Below, one piece after another: positions 43,627-54,919 of a stretch of 64,000 nucleotides of DNA (position 1 is its first letter; each line of letters starts with the position of its first letter). Source of the stretch: Macrophomina tecta (taxonomy: Eukaryota > Ascomycota > Dothideomycetes > Botryosphaeriales > Botryosphaeriaceae). A program made the translations under genes and the position numbers. The notes under the pieces are model-generated. The model was not told where the DNA came from, searched no databases, and saw only the letters and a program-made list of their open reading frames with translations. The stretch is from the NCBI GenBank assembly GCA_024180945.1, contig JAKSGN010000036.1, positions 310,001 to 374,000 on the forward strand. The letters are read 5' to 3'.

Positions 43627-44051
43627 TCAAACTGCATCCGGGCCCGCCCACCGTGCCTGGAAGTCTGCGTACCGTCGTGTAGACTTCGCTTTATGGCGGA
43701 CACAGGAATTGGGCGCTCGATTTCATGATCATAGAAATAGAATCTCCTTGTCTCCTTGGTCAATTTGTCGCCGGACAGGTAAAAAATAGCGTGTGAGGCG
43801 GGTGCGATCTCAAACCCTCGTTCAATATACGGGTCGGGCACCGGGAAAGGGAGCTGCTGGAGCACAGCCACAGCCTCAAGTGCGAGGCCCAATGCGTGGA
43901 GTTTGGACACCGGGATGTCGTGCGGTGGGTGGACGATGTGCCCGGGCTTGACGTATCGCATCTTGCAGAGCAAGTCGTAGACCTTTGATATTCCATCGAT
44001 GAGGCCGGAATGCGTTCTTTTCAGCTCTTTGATGTCTAGGTGACCCTCCAT
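43627..44051 (-). CDS. Small hypothetical protein
   Basis: The segment from Met 44051 reads MEGHLDIKELKRTHSGLIDG, then ISKVYDLLCKMRYVKPGHIV, SKLHALGLALEAVAVLQQLP, IERGFEIAPASHAIFYLSGD and ETRRFYFYDHEIERPIP. It looks like a real soluble protein with a helical N-terminus, of a sort I have seen as an uncharacterised fungal family. The 3' end is uncertain: an inferred 41-bp intron (43672-43632) gives a stop at 43627-43629, whereas reading through would overlap the start of the downstream gene as far as 43233. An upstream in-frame Met at 44123 is possible. Both genes are on the minus strand and closely spaced. No function can be offered. Confidence 0.55.
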
Positions 44052-44123
44052 CACGGATGGTGTGGGAGGTGGTGCTGGGCGCGACTTCCGAAGGCGGCGT
44101 GTGGAGTGATGCGGCGCGGCCAC

Positions 44124-44540
44124 CTCTTTCCGCCCCGGACAGGATTTTCTGCTTCCTCACATCTACTCTGCCACTGCCTCTCGCAGCATCTGAAGGCTTT
44201 TCTCCATTGAGTTTCCGCATCATCTACACACCTTTCGAGAGACACTCGACAGTGGGAGCTAATTTAGAGAGAAGAAACCGAAATGCCATTTAAACAAAGA
44301 AGAGGTATTGTATCTAACACCATTCGCCAACCTTGTCATCCGTCCATGAAGAACCACTTTTATCCGCCAACAAAAAGAAAAACGAGTAAGGATGGTCAGA
44401 CCGCCCAAAAGCACGCTCAAAGCCGCCCAGAAAAAAGAACCTAACACCCGATCCCATGAAACCCGACGTCGCCGTCGTAACAAGTATCTTACACACATGA
44501 GAAAGACATGAGGAAAAGAAAACGCGAGGGAGAGAAAGGC
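44124..44540. other. Intergenic region
   Basis: Promoter side of the small hypothetical gene and the 3' UTR of the rhodopsin-domain gene. Nothing further recognised. Confidence 0.5.
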
Positions 44541-44808
44541 TCAGACAATCCAGTCCGTACTCGCATCCGACCCACCATCCCACTCCTCCTGCGCCTCCGA
44601 TCTCCGCCTTTCCCACCGCGCACTCCCGCTCTCCCGCAGCCTCGCCGCCAGCAACCGCTCGTCGAACTGCGCGTCCCCCGTCAGCCCGTTCCACCGCGCG
44701 AACTCGGCCAAGTCGTCCTCGGACACATCGTCCGAGTAGCGCACGACGACGGCGACTTCTTTCTGGCCGCAGCCGAGCGCGCCATGCTTGGCGTCGTTGT
44801 GCTCGTGG

Positions 44809-44840
<32 letters not shown>

Positions 44841-45986
44841 TTCAGCCAGCGTCGCCACCGTGGAACAGGGCGTGGCAGACAGCACGACGCTCAGGCTCCT
44901 GGCGGCGGTGTCGCTGCCGCGGAACAGCTTGAGGCGGTTCAGCAGCGGGCCGAGAGCGGGGACGCAGGCAAGAAAGATGGCGGCGTTGGCTTCGATGGCT
45001 GTCCAGATAAGGAAGGCGTGGGTGTGCTTCCCTGACCGCAGATCCTTCAGGGCGTGGAGGCGGAAGAGGGAGGGAATGGATGCACTGTGTCGCTGTCAGA
45101 ACAATTGCTCAAAGACTTGGGGAGTGGGGGAAGGGGTTGGGGGGGTTGGTTTACGAGGGTGAGGGTTGTAGGAGAGGGGAGTGCGACGAATGCCCGGGGC
45201 GGCAGAGCGTCTTGGGGTGTCCAAAATGTACGTCTCCAAAGGTTCGCCGATGCTTAGTGGTTTTGTGTGTGATGACTTACAGCATTCCGAGCGCGAACAC
45301 GGCCATGAGTCCACGCTTTTGGCCGCGGGAAAGGGTGAGCCGGGAAAGGATGCGGACGGGGAGGAGGGTCACGAGGATGTCGGTGGCGATGTTGACAGCG
45401 GCGTTGGCGTAGAGAATGGGAAAGGCGTCAATGCAGCGGCCGTCCTGGATGGACTTGTCCCAGAGGTAGGCCAGCGGGTGGCAGATAATGAGGGGGGTGA
45501 TCAGGGTCCAGATTCCGAAGAAGATGATGAAGGCCAGGGCGAGGAGGCAGGAGGTCCGTACGCGTGGTATCTGGAAGATGCGGAGCATCTGCAGGATAGC
45601 GGAGATTTTGACCAGGGAGAGAGCGGCATAGTAGGGGAAGAGAGAAAGCCATGTCAGCTCGACGTTTGTCTCCAGGTGTTGAGGAGGGAGGGCGCTGAAG
45701 GGTTCGCCCAGGCCGTGACGCGATTCTGCAGGGAGCGGCGTTAGTGGACGAGGTCTGACGGGGGTTGTGTGAAGGGAAAAAAAAAAAGGAATCGCTGCTT
45801 ACGAAAAGACCAAAGCAAGGACAGTCCGAGAGAGGAAAGAATGGCCAGAACAATGGTGCAATCATCCCAGCCGAGGCTCCTTACAAGAATTGTTCGAGTG
45901 TAGATACGGAGCATCACCGCGGCGCAGGCCAATGTCGAAGAAATCCATGTCGTGAGTAGAACAGTCGTCGAGGGAGCAGGAGGCAT
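44541..45986 (-). CDS. Rhodopsin-domain (Pth11-related) integral membrane protein
   Basis: Seven-helix fungal membrane protein of the rhodopsin domain family (PF20684). Exons 45986-45803, 45725-45281 and 45084-44541 give 390 residues. The start MPPAPSTTVLLTTWISSTLA leads to RSLGWDDCTIVLAIL, with the signature LGWDD at about 38-42. The splices rebuild SFQSRHGLGEP, then SLFPYYAALSLVKISAILQM, FFGIWTLITPLIICHPLAYL, WDKSIQDGRCIDAF and DILVTLLPVRILSRL. Exon 3 holds the last helix (IEANAAIFLACVPALGPLL) and a cytosolic tail with a polyglutamine stretch near 290-301 and an acidic C-terminus. The 196-bp second intron is longer than others in the window. Family members are suspected receptors but ligands are unknown. 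Confidence 0.88.
44811..44840. repeat. (CTG)n tract coding for polyglutamine on the minus strand
   Basis: About ten tandem CTG triplets (CAG on the coding strand) encode an uninterrupted Gln run in the cytosolic tail of the rhodopsin-domain protein. It is visible directly and prone to length variation. Confidence 0.95.
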
Positions 45987-48900
45987 GCTCGGTGATGTGG
46001 CTGCTGCCGGATCGCAGCCAGAAGCGGATGGTCGTCACGCTCGACGAGAGCTTCGACAGGAAGCGGGCCATGAAGGCAGCAGGGCGAGAAAAAGTCTTCG
46101 ACGGCTTCGACTCCAGAGGAAGGAAGCGGACGGGCGCGAGCGCTGACTCGAGGCGTGGCCAATTGACGGAAAGGCGGAGATGGTGATCCGGTGATCGAGT
46201 AATGATTGAGACACGGCCGGCAATCGAGAGTCAAACGGGCGGTGGTCCTGGGAGCTTCGAATGCGACGCAGCAACACCGAGTAGCACGGGCTTGGAGCGA
46301 GTCTTGCGGGGGATGGGTGGCTGGAGGAGGGCTTATAGCCAACGGGGCCTGGCAGCAGGTGTGGTGGGGTCTCGCAGAGCCTTCGGCGAGCATTGGGCGT
46401 CAACGGCGTCGGCCTTGCCTAACGCTCATGGGACCCCTTCACCTGCAACCGTCGGCTGCCGCGAAGGGCTTCGAGGCTTGGGCGGCCGGCCGTGGATTCG
46501 GGCCTTCGCGCAGCGCACATCCATACATCCGCGGCGCGCGCGTTGCCCGATGCAGTAGCCGTCAGGCTGCATGGGGCAGTTCCTGGAGATCATCCGCCCT
46601 TCCACCCGCTCGCTTGCCCAGCGCGGATCGCCTTGCTGCGCGCCGAGTCGTGCCCGACAGCTCGTTTGCAGCGCGGACGACGATCTGACGCTGGGCGTGT
46701 AGCGCGACTGCAGGAGGTCGAGCACATCTGGACCGGCTCGAGCGGGGTTGGGTGTCGACGAGGCACCGACTCTCCCCCAAGCCGCCCACCTCTTATCACC
46801 GCGTCTCGTATCCGCGGCGGGGATGAGCATCCCGCAAAACTCTATTGCCGTCTAATGAGCCCGCTGAGCCTGCCGCCGACGACACCCAACGCAGCCTCGC
46901 CCTCCCGGTCCGCAGCCCTCCCGTCGGCTGGCCAGGCGAGCGAATGGGCGGCCTCTCCGCCCGCCGCCTCGCACTTGCCTCCTCTCCCCTGCATATACCC
47001 TCCGCCGATCTCGTCGCCGCCCACTCCCTTCCACGCTTCCCCGCCCAATCAGCTCCCCGGCAATCGCTCAGCTGAAAAATTTCCACCAGAGCACTCGCCT
47101 CCCACGCTGCTCGTCAGAGAAGTACCCACTCGCTCATTCCTTCCCGCACCACAACCACGATGGCCGCGACGATCCTCTACCGCGCGTCCAAGCACAACCG
47201 ACGAGGAAAAGGAAAAAAAGAACAACACCAACGCTTACGCCAGCCGCCCGATCCTTCCGTCCGCCGCTCTAACCCACTAGCATCTGTCCATCGTTCCGCC
47301 GGCCCCACGACTCCCACCCATGTACCCATTTCCACTCACCCTTCTTTCACCTCCGACCGTGCGTCCAGCTGAAAAAAAAAAAAGACCGCATCTTCATAAC
47401 GGCGGCGCCTGCGGCAGGGCAGCATTCCACCTGACGCTACTCCACTGCTGCTCGGAACCCTCTCGACCGCTTGGCCAGTAACCGCACCGGATGAGCGCGG
47501 CGAACGCACGCACGCACGCGCCTCCGCTCGCCAACCAGAATACGATGCCCGGCATTGGCGTCGAGAAGGAGGAAAGCAAAGGACCATCCGTAAGCAAGGC
47601 AAGTCCTCTACAGCGGGGGTGTCGTGGCAGCAGGAAGCAAAGCCAGCCGGCACTGCCTGCCTACCCGCCTGCCAACGACTCGCCGCACAAATAGGCCCTT
47701 CTCTACTACAGCGGCGAAGACGGGGTGTCCGTACGCCCCACGACAACTACCCATTCATCCTCGATCCCCTCTTCCACCTCTCTTTTGTTCCCGTTCTTTT
47801 TCTTTTGTGTTTGCTTTTTTGTTCTCTTGCTTCCGCCTTCCCTTCTAGCGCGCGTTCCCTCCGTTATGGTGGCGCCCAGACCCGCGTGGCGCTGACGCCG
47901 AATAAACGCCCCCGTCCGCCTCCGTCCCTTCCCCACCCGCGCCACTTGCACCAGAGAATAAAAAGCGCTCGTCTGCGGGTTGCTTTTTACCTAGCGCTGC
48001 AAGTAGAGTCGTTTGGATCTGATCGTGCATGCATGCATGCACGCACGCGCCACGCCTCGCCCGTCATTGTGGCGTGCTTACCTGGGGGAGGGGGAAACAT
48101 GTGCGGTGGCTTTTTGCTTTGTCCTGCATGCACGCACGCGTTGGTGTAAGCGGCTCCTCTGCTCCCCATCTCCCCTTGTCGCACCAGAATAGCACGCGGG
48201 CTCGGGACGCCTCCGAGCCGCGGTAGTTTGATCTTTCGGACCGTGCTGGGGACGAGGAGGTGATAAGTGGTCGGCGGCGGGGAGCTCGGTGTTTGCGCGC
48301 GTGCGTGGGTTGTGGGTGTGGGTGCCCGCGCGCCTGGTTGTCGGGAGGCGGCGAATCTGGTTTCTGGGGGCATTGGGGCATTGACGGGTGTCGCGCTTAT
48401 GCATGTATGTCCTGAAGAAAGAGGAAGGGGGGGGGGTGGCCGGGGCGGAGCTGGGGCGTGAGGTGCCCTGCAGGCGCTGCGAGGGCTCGCTCCTCCCGCG
48501 CGGTGATTGGACCCACGCGGTGTGTTTTTTTGCTTGAGCTGAAATGCGGCGGCGAGCCCCAAAACGACCATGGCCGGCTCTACGCAACGGGGCCTGCGAG
48601 TACCGTGGATGCAGCGCCGGACCTCCCCCACCACTGTCCCGCCCATCGTGATGGCGTCAGATGCGCACCAGGCCCTTCGATGCCGCCGCCCGCGCTCATC
48701 GCGAGCCTCGCCGTCAATGCAGCCCCCACCGCGAGTGTCATAGTCGTCTCCTTAGTGCACTGTGGGCCGCGGCCATGCGCCTCTGCCCGCGGGGGCGGGG
48801 CGGTAGTGGTGGGTGGAGAACCGTCCGGTGGCTGTTTTGCTTTTTGGTTTAGACTGGTGCCTCCGCCGCCGTCACATATGCTCGCCAGAGGCAGGAGAGA

Positions 48901-49153
48901 GCCACTTCATCCTGGACGGACTAGATCGGCTTGCCTCGAACGTAGCGAGGTTGCTATTCCTGCACGGCTGAACAAGATGAGAGTTAGCGCCGTCGTAGGA
49001 GAGACGAGTGGCTGTGCTGCTGATTGGTCGTCGTGCTGTCGGATGTCTGCTTCGGCGTCGGCGATCGCGTGCGACTGATGAGAGGAGCCAGTTGCAGGGA
49101 CGTCGCGCTGGTTGGTGGCGCAGCGAAGGCGCTGTTCGATACTGGAGTGATGA

Positions 49154-49190
<37 letters not shown>

Positions 49191-50128
49191 GGGGGGAAGG
49201 TGTGGGACGAGGAGGCACTGCGGAGGATTTGCGACTGGCGAATACGAAGATGGTAAGTAGAATCAAGCTTTGCACAACTCAGAAATAAATTTTGTAGTAT
49301 GCTCATGGCTACCTTCGTGAGTAAATAATGGACAGAAGATAGACGAAAGAAACGAGCAGGCTCCTGCAGCGGAAGGTGGTTGAGACAAAGGAAAGACCAA
49401 GTGGAAGCTTCGTTCGTAGCTCTTGTAGTGTTGAAGAAGAAGTGGCCGCATTCGGCAGAATTATAATCGAGTAGGAGAAAAACAGAGGCGCGTGTGATTA
49501 AAGATAGTGATGCCATCAGACAGGACAGGAAAAGAAAGAACGTGCGCGGCGGAGGAGGTGCGCCGCGCCGCGCATGAATGCGGTGTGCAGAGCGAAAGTG
49601 TATCCCCCTTTCCTTTAAGTGGGATCTGCGAGGCGGCGAGGAGAGTATCGCACGCCTGAAATACCACGGTGGTATCGCTTCTTAACCGCAACAAGAGAAA
49701 TTAACAAATTGACGTAGGAAGTAAGCGATGGTAGGAGCGGTGCCGCGCGATCGTCGTGCAATACAATATTTGCCAGAGCGTGGAGCGGAGAAGGCCAAAA
49801 AAGTGCGCCTTCTGCAGACTGGGGAAGATGGTGTTGGTGGTCGGTGCGGTGACGCTCATGCATAGTAGACTTCATATCATGCGTACGCCAGCATATCCAA
49901 TAGTCAATCGGTAGCCTCGCCGGTAAGTCGTTATGAGCTTGGTGCTGGCTCCTGGCATGCCATTGCAACCCAGGACTACCAGAGTCCCGGAGGTGACGCT
50001 CAGCATGGAAGATGAGGGTTCGAACATCCGCGGGGGCATAACTCCATAGTGGCCTTTGCTTTTGCCCCCCGGATCCCCAATTTCCAGGCGAAGAAGTAGT
50101 ATGTTCATGCGGCGCGGCGATCGGTGCT
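45987..50128. other. 4.1-kb gene-poor region rich in simple repeats
   Basis: I find no gene I can support here on either strand. Many short open frames exist but they are Arg/Ser/Pro-rich, overlap each other and shift repeatedly. Features include GCATGC/ACGC alternations around 48025-48050 and 48125-48140, and an (AG)n tract at 49156-49189. The left end must hold the promoter of the rhodopsin-domain gene. Confidence 0.5.
49156..49189. repeat. (AG)n microsatellite
   Basis: About 17 tandem AG dinucleotides followed by a G-rich stretch, seen directly. It lies in the gene-poor 46-50 kb region. Confidence 0.95.
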
Positions 50129-50611
50129 TCAGCGCTTATTCGCAACAGGCATGCCATCACCGAGGAACTCTGCAATCGATTGCACGTAGAATCCCTTCGG
50201 GGAAGAATGCGCGAAGTCGAAACTGAACCCGCCCCATTTGTCGTAGCCACCTGGCGAGGGGGCGCTCTCACCGTCAATGCTACGTTTCGCACCGGCGTCT
50301 GGAATGTGCAGAACGGTCGTGCGGAGTCGCTGGTTGGCGGTGGTGCTGCTGGTAGAAGACCTCGAAGTCCATGAGGACTGCTTCTTTAGAGTCTTGGTGC
50401 CGATGGGAGAGCTTGGAGAGCCGAACGGAGGGCTAGAAGAACTGAAAGAGCTTGTCGTTGAGCTCGTGGATGGTCGAGGCTCATAAGCGAAGGCAGTTGT
50501 GGCGGTGGGCTTGGGCCACACCCGTTTGGGAACGGTGATGGGAGAAGGAACGGTGGCTGGAGGAGATGGCGAGTTTGACCTCCGCAGAGCGAGCGTGCCG
50601 ATGGAAGGCAT
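50129..50611 (-). CDS. Small Ser/Pro-rich hypothetical protein
   Basis: Single-exon frame of 160 residues starting MPSIGTLALRRSNSPSPPAT. The N-terminal two thirds are low-complexity (STSSTTSSFSSSSPPFGSPS), while the C-terminal third looks structured and possibly conserved: RLRTTVLHIPDAGAKRSI, GGYDKWGGFSFDFA and SSPKGFYVQSIAEFLGDGM. It lacks a signal peptide or membrane segment. I do not recognise a named family, although short ascomycete proteins with a conserved aromatic-rich tail of this kind exist. It is the only coding candidate I can defend in 46.0-52.7 kb. Moderate confidence that it is real. Confidence 0.5.
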   Translation of the reverse strand: MPSIGTLALRRSNSPSPPATVPSPITVPKRVWPKPTATTAFAYEPRPSTSSTTSSFSSSSPPFGSPSSPIGTKTLKKQSSWTSRSSTSSTTANQRLRTTVLHIPDAGAKRSIDGESAPSPGGYDKWGGFSFDFAHSSPKGFYVQSIAEFLGDGMPVANKR

Positions 50612-52714
50612 GTTGGCTGGCTAAGGGCAACGGTGAAAAGAAGGACAGCGGTCGGTAAGTCGGCGACAGCCACAGGTAGCTTCAAGCCACGAAGAGAGAG
50701 TGCTTTGGTTTGGTCAGAGTAAGGCGTCTAGTGTGGCTGTTGAGCCTTACATGTATGGCGAGCGCCTCAGTCACAGCCACATTACAAAAATAAGTCGGTT
50801 GGTAGGGCTGAAACGCCAAAAGATGGCAGTACGGGCACGTAGGGCTGAGAATTCACCAGGCAAGGAGCGCAAATGGGGTCTTTGGTGGCGCACTGCCCGC
50901 TATAACGTCCATCAGGTGCCCCAAGCAGCGGTGTGAAACGGCAGGGCTGAGGGCATGACAGCGTCTAGTGGATGCAGATGCCAATGATGGGCCTCGTTTA
51001 GATCGGGATGCCTGGGAACGGCTGGCGTGAAGCATGACATCAAAGGCATGGCAGGCTTGAGTCGCGAGGAACCAAGTGAAGTTTCGGGATTAGAGTTTCC
51101 TGAACGGGCAAATCAGCGGCGCCGCCGGCTGAGAAGAGTGAAGATCCGAGTCTGGAGCGGACCTGCGAGATCGTATTTAGCAGCCCTAAGGCACCTCAGC
51201 CACACGCCAAGATGCTGCCGGCGGTTTGCGAGACGGAAACCTTGTCACGAACAGGTTGAACACGAGCGCGGGTCGGGACGAGAGCATGTGAGCACCCGGA
51301 AGCGCCGACGTATAACTGGAGAAGTGTGCGGCACAGGGGACATAAGAGTGGGAATGCCGACGCAGAGGTGCCATCCATCTTTTCCCCCGAGACATCCGCG
51401 ACATGCACCAGGACGCTGAGTAAGGCAAAACACGATGTCTCTGCGCCACCATCCAGACCGTTGAACTTTGTCTGCACGACGACTCGGACGCCGCGTGGGT
51501 ACGCGAAGGACGCTGTCAGTTTCGACGTTGGGAAATGACCTGGGACGCCACATCGGATGAGAAAACGTTGGCAAGACAGCGGCGTGCTTGGAAGTCCAAG
51601 AGCAGCTGGGAAGTCGAAGCCGCGTCGATGGATCGGTCGTCACGCGGCCGCGACGCGGCTGTACGCCGACTGTGCAGGGCAGGCTGCGGTCAAGCTCAGC
51701 GTGTCCATCGGGAAGGTCGACATTTTTAGAAAGATGAGCCTCTGTTGATCGTCGCGATGGCAGCCTGGCCGGAGCACCGGCTGATGGAGCAAGCAGAGCA
51801 GGTGTCGGCAGCAACGGTGACGGCGGCAACGGTGACGGCAGCAAGGGAGCTGCGAGCGGCGGCAGGAGCAGTGAGACCTCTTGGGGGGGGGTTCCGGATC
51901 ATTAGAGGATACGAGAGCGGTGGGTACGAGTCAAGAAAAGGGGCGAGGGGCTAGCGGGCGCGGCGGATGTTCATGAGCCTCCATGGCTGGAGCCGCGTCG
52001 ACTGCCGCGCAGAGCAGCAAGCGGCAAAGGGGCAGATATTGGCTTAGTCCTGAAGCGGGGCGTGTCATTTGGCCGGTGGAGGCGCGCAGATGAGGCTCGA
52101 GAGCGAGTGGCTCGTGTGCCCGAAATTTCGGTGCGGGTTTTCCTGGCCGCCGGCCAACCCCTCCTCCACCTTCTCCACCACCACTGTCATCATGCTGCCC
52201 CGCGCCGTCTGCGATCGGCCTCTCCCCTGAGCGCTGCCAGCCAATGGCAAGGCCTCGGATGGTGCGTTCGGCGGCCCGTTGCCCGACCTACGCCTCATGC
52301 GGAAACACGCGCTCTTCTGCTCTCCCGAAAGAGCCTCGCCTTTGCCTTTTGCGACAACAAGTCTGGGCCTGCCAACGGCAGCAATTACGCCTTCTGCTGC
52401 GCGTCAGGAACAGGCAGGCCAAGCCGGTGCCATCGCGGGCCTTGCCGGATTCAGGTCCAGCGTCTTGTAGGGCTATCGACAAGTGACGGCTTGGCCGCGC
52501 TCGAGGCCCATCCCCAAGTGATCGTCTTCTCCCTTCATGCTGTGTATATCTACCGCCTGCTCCTTCGCTTGGCTACTCTCTTTCCTCCTCACCCCCTCAC
52601 GGCAAACGCAGCCTTCCCTTTTCTTCTCCCAACCTCGTCACTCGTTTCACGAATTGGGTTTGCGCTTTTGTACTTACACTCATTAATTTTCTAATACGCA
52701 ACCTCTAATCCGTA
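50612..52714. other. Gene-poor upstream region of the wall-protein gene
   Basis: About 2.1 kb without a supportable gene. A pyrimidine-rich leader with TTTTCTTCTCCC-like sequence directly precedes the ATG at 52715 and is probably the 5' UTR of the highly expressed wall protein. A (CGG/ACGGCAGCA)-type short repeat is visible near 51800-51850. Open frames elsewhere are low-complexity. Confidence 0.5.
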
Positions 52715-54919
52715 ATGGCTTACCGCGGTTCTTTCGCGGCTGCCATGCTCATCGCGAGCTCGGCAGCCTCTCCCCTCCTCAACGCCAACGTTGGTGCCAA
52801 CGTCCTCGGCCTTGCTAACGTCGACGCCGCCCTCAACATCGGTGGTTCCTCCTCTTCCACCGCCAGCGCTCCCGCCACCACCACCACTTGCGGCGTTACC
52901 TGCAACGTTCCCTCCTCCCCCGGTGGCTGCCGCGACCAGTGCTTCCTGAAGGCTCTGGCTGAGGTCTGCGTCAACGACACTCCCGAGTGCCGTTGCCAGA
53001 ACTCCGTCTTCCTGAAGGCCCGCGTCGATGCCTGCGTTGACCTGGTTCCCCTCAACGCCTGCCTTGACATCGACCTCACTCTCTTCGGCAGCACCTGGGA
53101 CGAGTCTTGCTCTTGCATCGAGAGCGCCAAGGCCTCCGGCAACTGCGCCAAAACCAACGTCGCCATCGGCAGCCTCTCGTCGAGCGCCACCACCCTCCTC
53201 AGCTCTACCCCTACTCCCGCTGTGACCCCGGCCAACACTCCCACCGTTGCCGTTGACACTCCCGTCTTCACCCCCGTCTCTACCCCCTCGGTTGCCGTTG
53301 ACACCCCCGTCTACACCCCCGTCGACACTCCCTCTGTCGCGGTTGACACTCCGGTCTACACTCCAGTCGGCACTCCCTCCGTTGCCGTTGACACTCCTGT
53401 GTACACCCCTGTGCCCTCTTCCGCCGTTGATGGCTCTGATGAGGGTGCTGCCACCCCGGCCTCGACCGTCTCGACCGTCTACGCTACCAAGGTGAACACC
53501 ATCACTTCCTGCGCTCCCACCGTCACCGACTGCCCGGCCTCCGAAAAGACCCACGAGCACGTCGTGACTGAGATCGTCCCTGACTACACCACCATCTGCC
53601 CGGTCACCGCTACTCAGACCGGCAGCGGTTCCGTCCCGGCTGGCCCTGGCAGCTCTGCCCCGGCCACCTCGGTCCCTGCTCCTTCTGCCCCGGCCTCTGG
53701 CGTTCCCTCCGCCCCGGCCTCTGGTGTTCCCTCTGCCCCGGCCTCTTCGGGCCCCGCTCCCTCTGCCCCGGCTCCCTCTGCCCCGGCTTCTGGCGTGCCC
53801 TCTGCCCCGGCTTCTGGCGTGCCCTCTGCTCCGGCTTCGGGTGTTCCCTCCGCTCCTGCTTCCGGCGTCCCCTCTGTCCCGGCCTCCAGCGCTCCCGCCT
53901 CGTCTGTTCCTGCTTCGAGCAAGGTCGATGGCAACGCTCCCGCTCCTTCGGCCCCTGCTTCCACTGCTCCTCCGGCCGGCGAGGAAACCACCACCTACCA
54001 CTCGACTTCCTACACCACCGAGGTTCACACCATCACCCAGTGCGCCGCTGATGTGACCGACTGCCCCGCCAGCTCCACCGTTGTCAAGACCTCGTCTGTT
54101 CCGGTTGTCCCCGTCAAGCCCAGCAGCCCCGTTGCCGGCCAGCCTTCGCAGCCCGCCTCTGCTTCCATCCCCCCTGCGGTCTCTCAGCCCGCTGGCTCTG
54201 CTTCCGTTCCCCCGGTCGTCTCCCAGCCCCCGGTCTCTGCTGAGTCGGTCACTCCCTCCGGCCCCGTCTCCGCTCCTCCTGCTGGCCCGACCGTCGTCAT
54301 GACCACCCAGGTTATCACCGTCACCTCGTGCGGCCCTGAGGTCAACAACTGCCCCGGCAGCTCCAAGCCCGCCACCCCGACCAACTACTACATCACCACT
54401 AAGATCACTTCCGGCATCACCCTGACCCAGACCATCCCCGTCTCCGCCACCCCCGCCAAGCCCACTGGCTCCGCCTCTGGCACTCCCTCCGTCCCCGCTG
54501 CTGGCACTCCCTCTGTCCCCGCCGCTGGCACTCCCTCCGTCCCCGCTGCTGGCACTCCCTCCGCCCCCGCCTCCGGCACCCCCGACAAGCCCGTCTCTGC
54601 CGAGTCGGTTCCCCCGGCCGTCCAGACCCCCAGCAAGCCGCAGTTCTCCGGCTCCGTGATCGTGCCCCCGCCTACCGCCCCCTCCGCCGGCGTGCCCCCG
54701 CGCCCCAACAACGGCACCGTGACCTACAGCATCCCCAGCCCCCCGTGGGCCACCTCGGGCGTTGACGGCAGCGTCCCCGAGCACAGCACCGCCAGCACCA
54801 CCCCGTCCGGAACCACCCCGACCGGCTCTGCCCCGCCCACCCAGTGGACCGGTGCGGCCGGCCGTGTTGAGATGGCCGGTGGACTGATGTTCGCTGCTGC
54901 TGCTATCGCGCTGTTGTAG
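52715..54919 (+). CDS. GPI-anchored cysteine-rich repeat wall protein (CFEM-like N-terminus)
   Basis: Single-exon 734-residue surface protein. A signal peptide ([20 protein letters not shown]) is followed by a cysteine-rich domain with about 12 Cys between 59 and 144: [35 protein letters not shown] and SCSCIESAK. Its CxC spacing recalls CFEM domains, but I cannot align all eight canonical cysteines, so CFEM-like only. Next come tandem VAVDTPV(Y/F)TPV repeats (about 178-235), three TxTITSCxPxVTDCPAS-type modules (about 258, 448 and 537), runs of PSAPASGV and PSVPAAGT repeats, and a C-terminal hydrophobic tail ([17 protein letters not shown]) after a small-residue GAAG, fitting a GPI-attachment site. 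The whole is strongly codon-biased to C-ending codons, suggesting high expression. Likely cell-wall bound; adhesin or haem/iron role unproven. Confidence 0.87.
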   Translation: MAYRGSFAAAMLIASSAASPLLNANVGANVLGLANVDAALNIGGSSSSTASAPATTTTCGVTCNVPSSPGGCRDQCFLKALAEVCVNDTPECRCQNSVFLKARVDACVDLVPLNACLDIDLTLFGSTWDESCSCIESAKASGNCAKTNVAIGSLSSSATTLLSSTPTPAVTPANTPTVAVDTPVFTPVSTPSVAVDTPVYTPVDTPSVAVDTPVYTPVGTPSVAVDTPVYTPVPSSAVDGSDEGAATPASTVSTVYATKVNTITSCAPTVTDCPASEKTHEHVVTEIVPDYTTICPVTATQTGSGSVPAGPGSSAPATSVPAPSAPASGVPSAPASGVPSAPASSGPAPSAPAPSAPASGVPSAPASGVPSAPASGVPSAPASGVPSVPASSAPASSVPASSKVDGNAPAPSAPASTAPPAGEETTTYHSTSYTTEVHTITQCAADVTDCPASSTVVKTSSVPVVPVKPSSPVAGQPSQPASASIPPAVSQPAGSASVPPVVSQPPVSAESVTPSGPVSAPPAGPTVVMTTQVITVTSCGPEVNNCPGSSKPATPTNYYITTKITSGITLTQTIPVSATPAKPTGSASGTPSVPAAGTPSVPAAGTPSVPAAGTPSAPASGTPDKPVSAESVPPAVQTPSKPQFSGSVIVPPPTAPSAGVPPRPNNGTVTYSIPSPPWATSGVDGSVPEHSTASTTPSGTTPTGSAPPTQWTGAAGRVEMAGGLMFAAAAIALL
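53247..53420 (+). repeat. Intragenic tandem repeat encoding [15 protein letters not shown] units
   Basis: Four near-identical 42-48 bp units encode [15 protein letters not shown] and three [11 protein letters not shown] variants. Downstream, 53690-53880 and 54475-54570 carry further 24-bp units for PSAPASGV and PSVPAAGT. Such repeats can vary in number between strains. Confidence 0.9.

Noticed and set aside
52691..54784. Open frame of 697 codons on the minus strand opposite the wall protein
   Set aside because: It is a Gly/Arg/Ala-rich translation of the antisense of tandem repeats, caused by the C-ending codon bias of the real gene.
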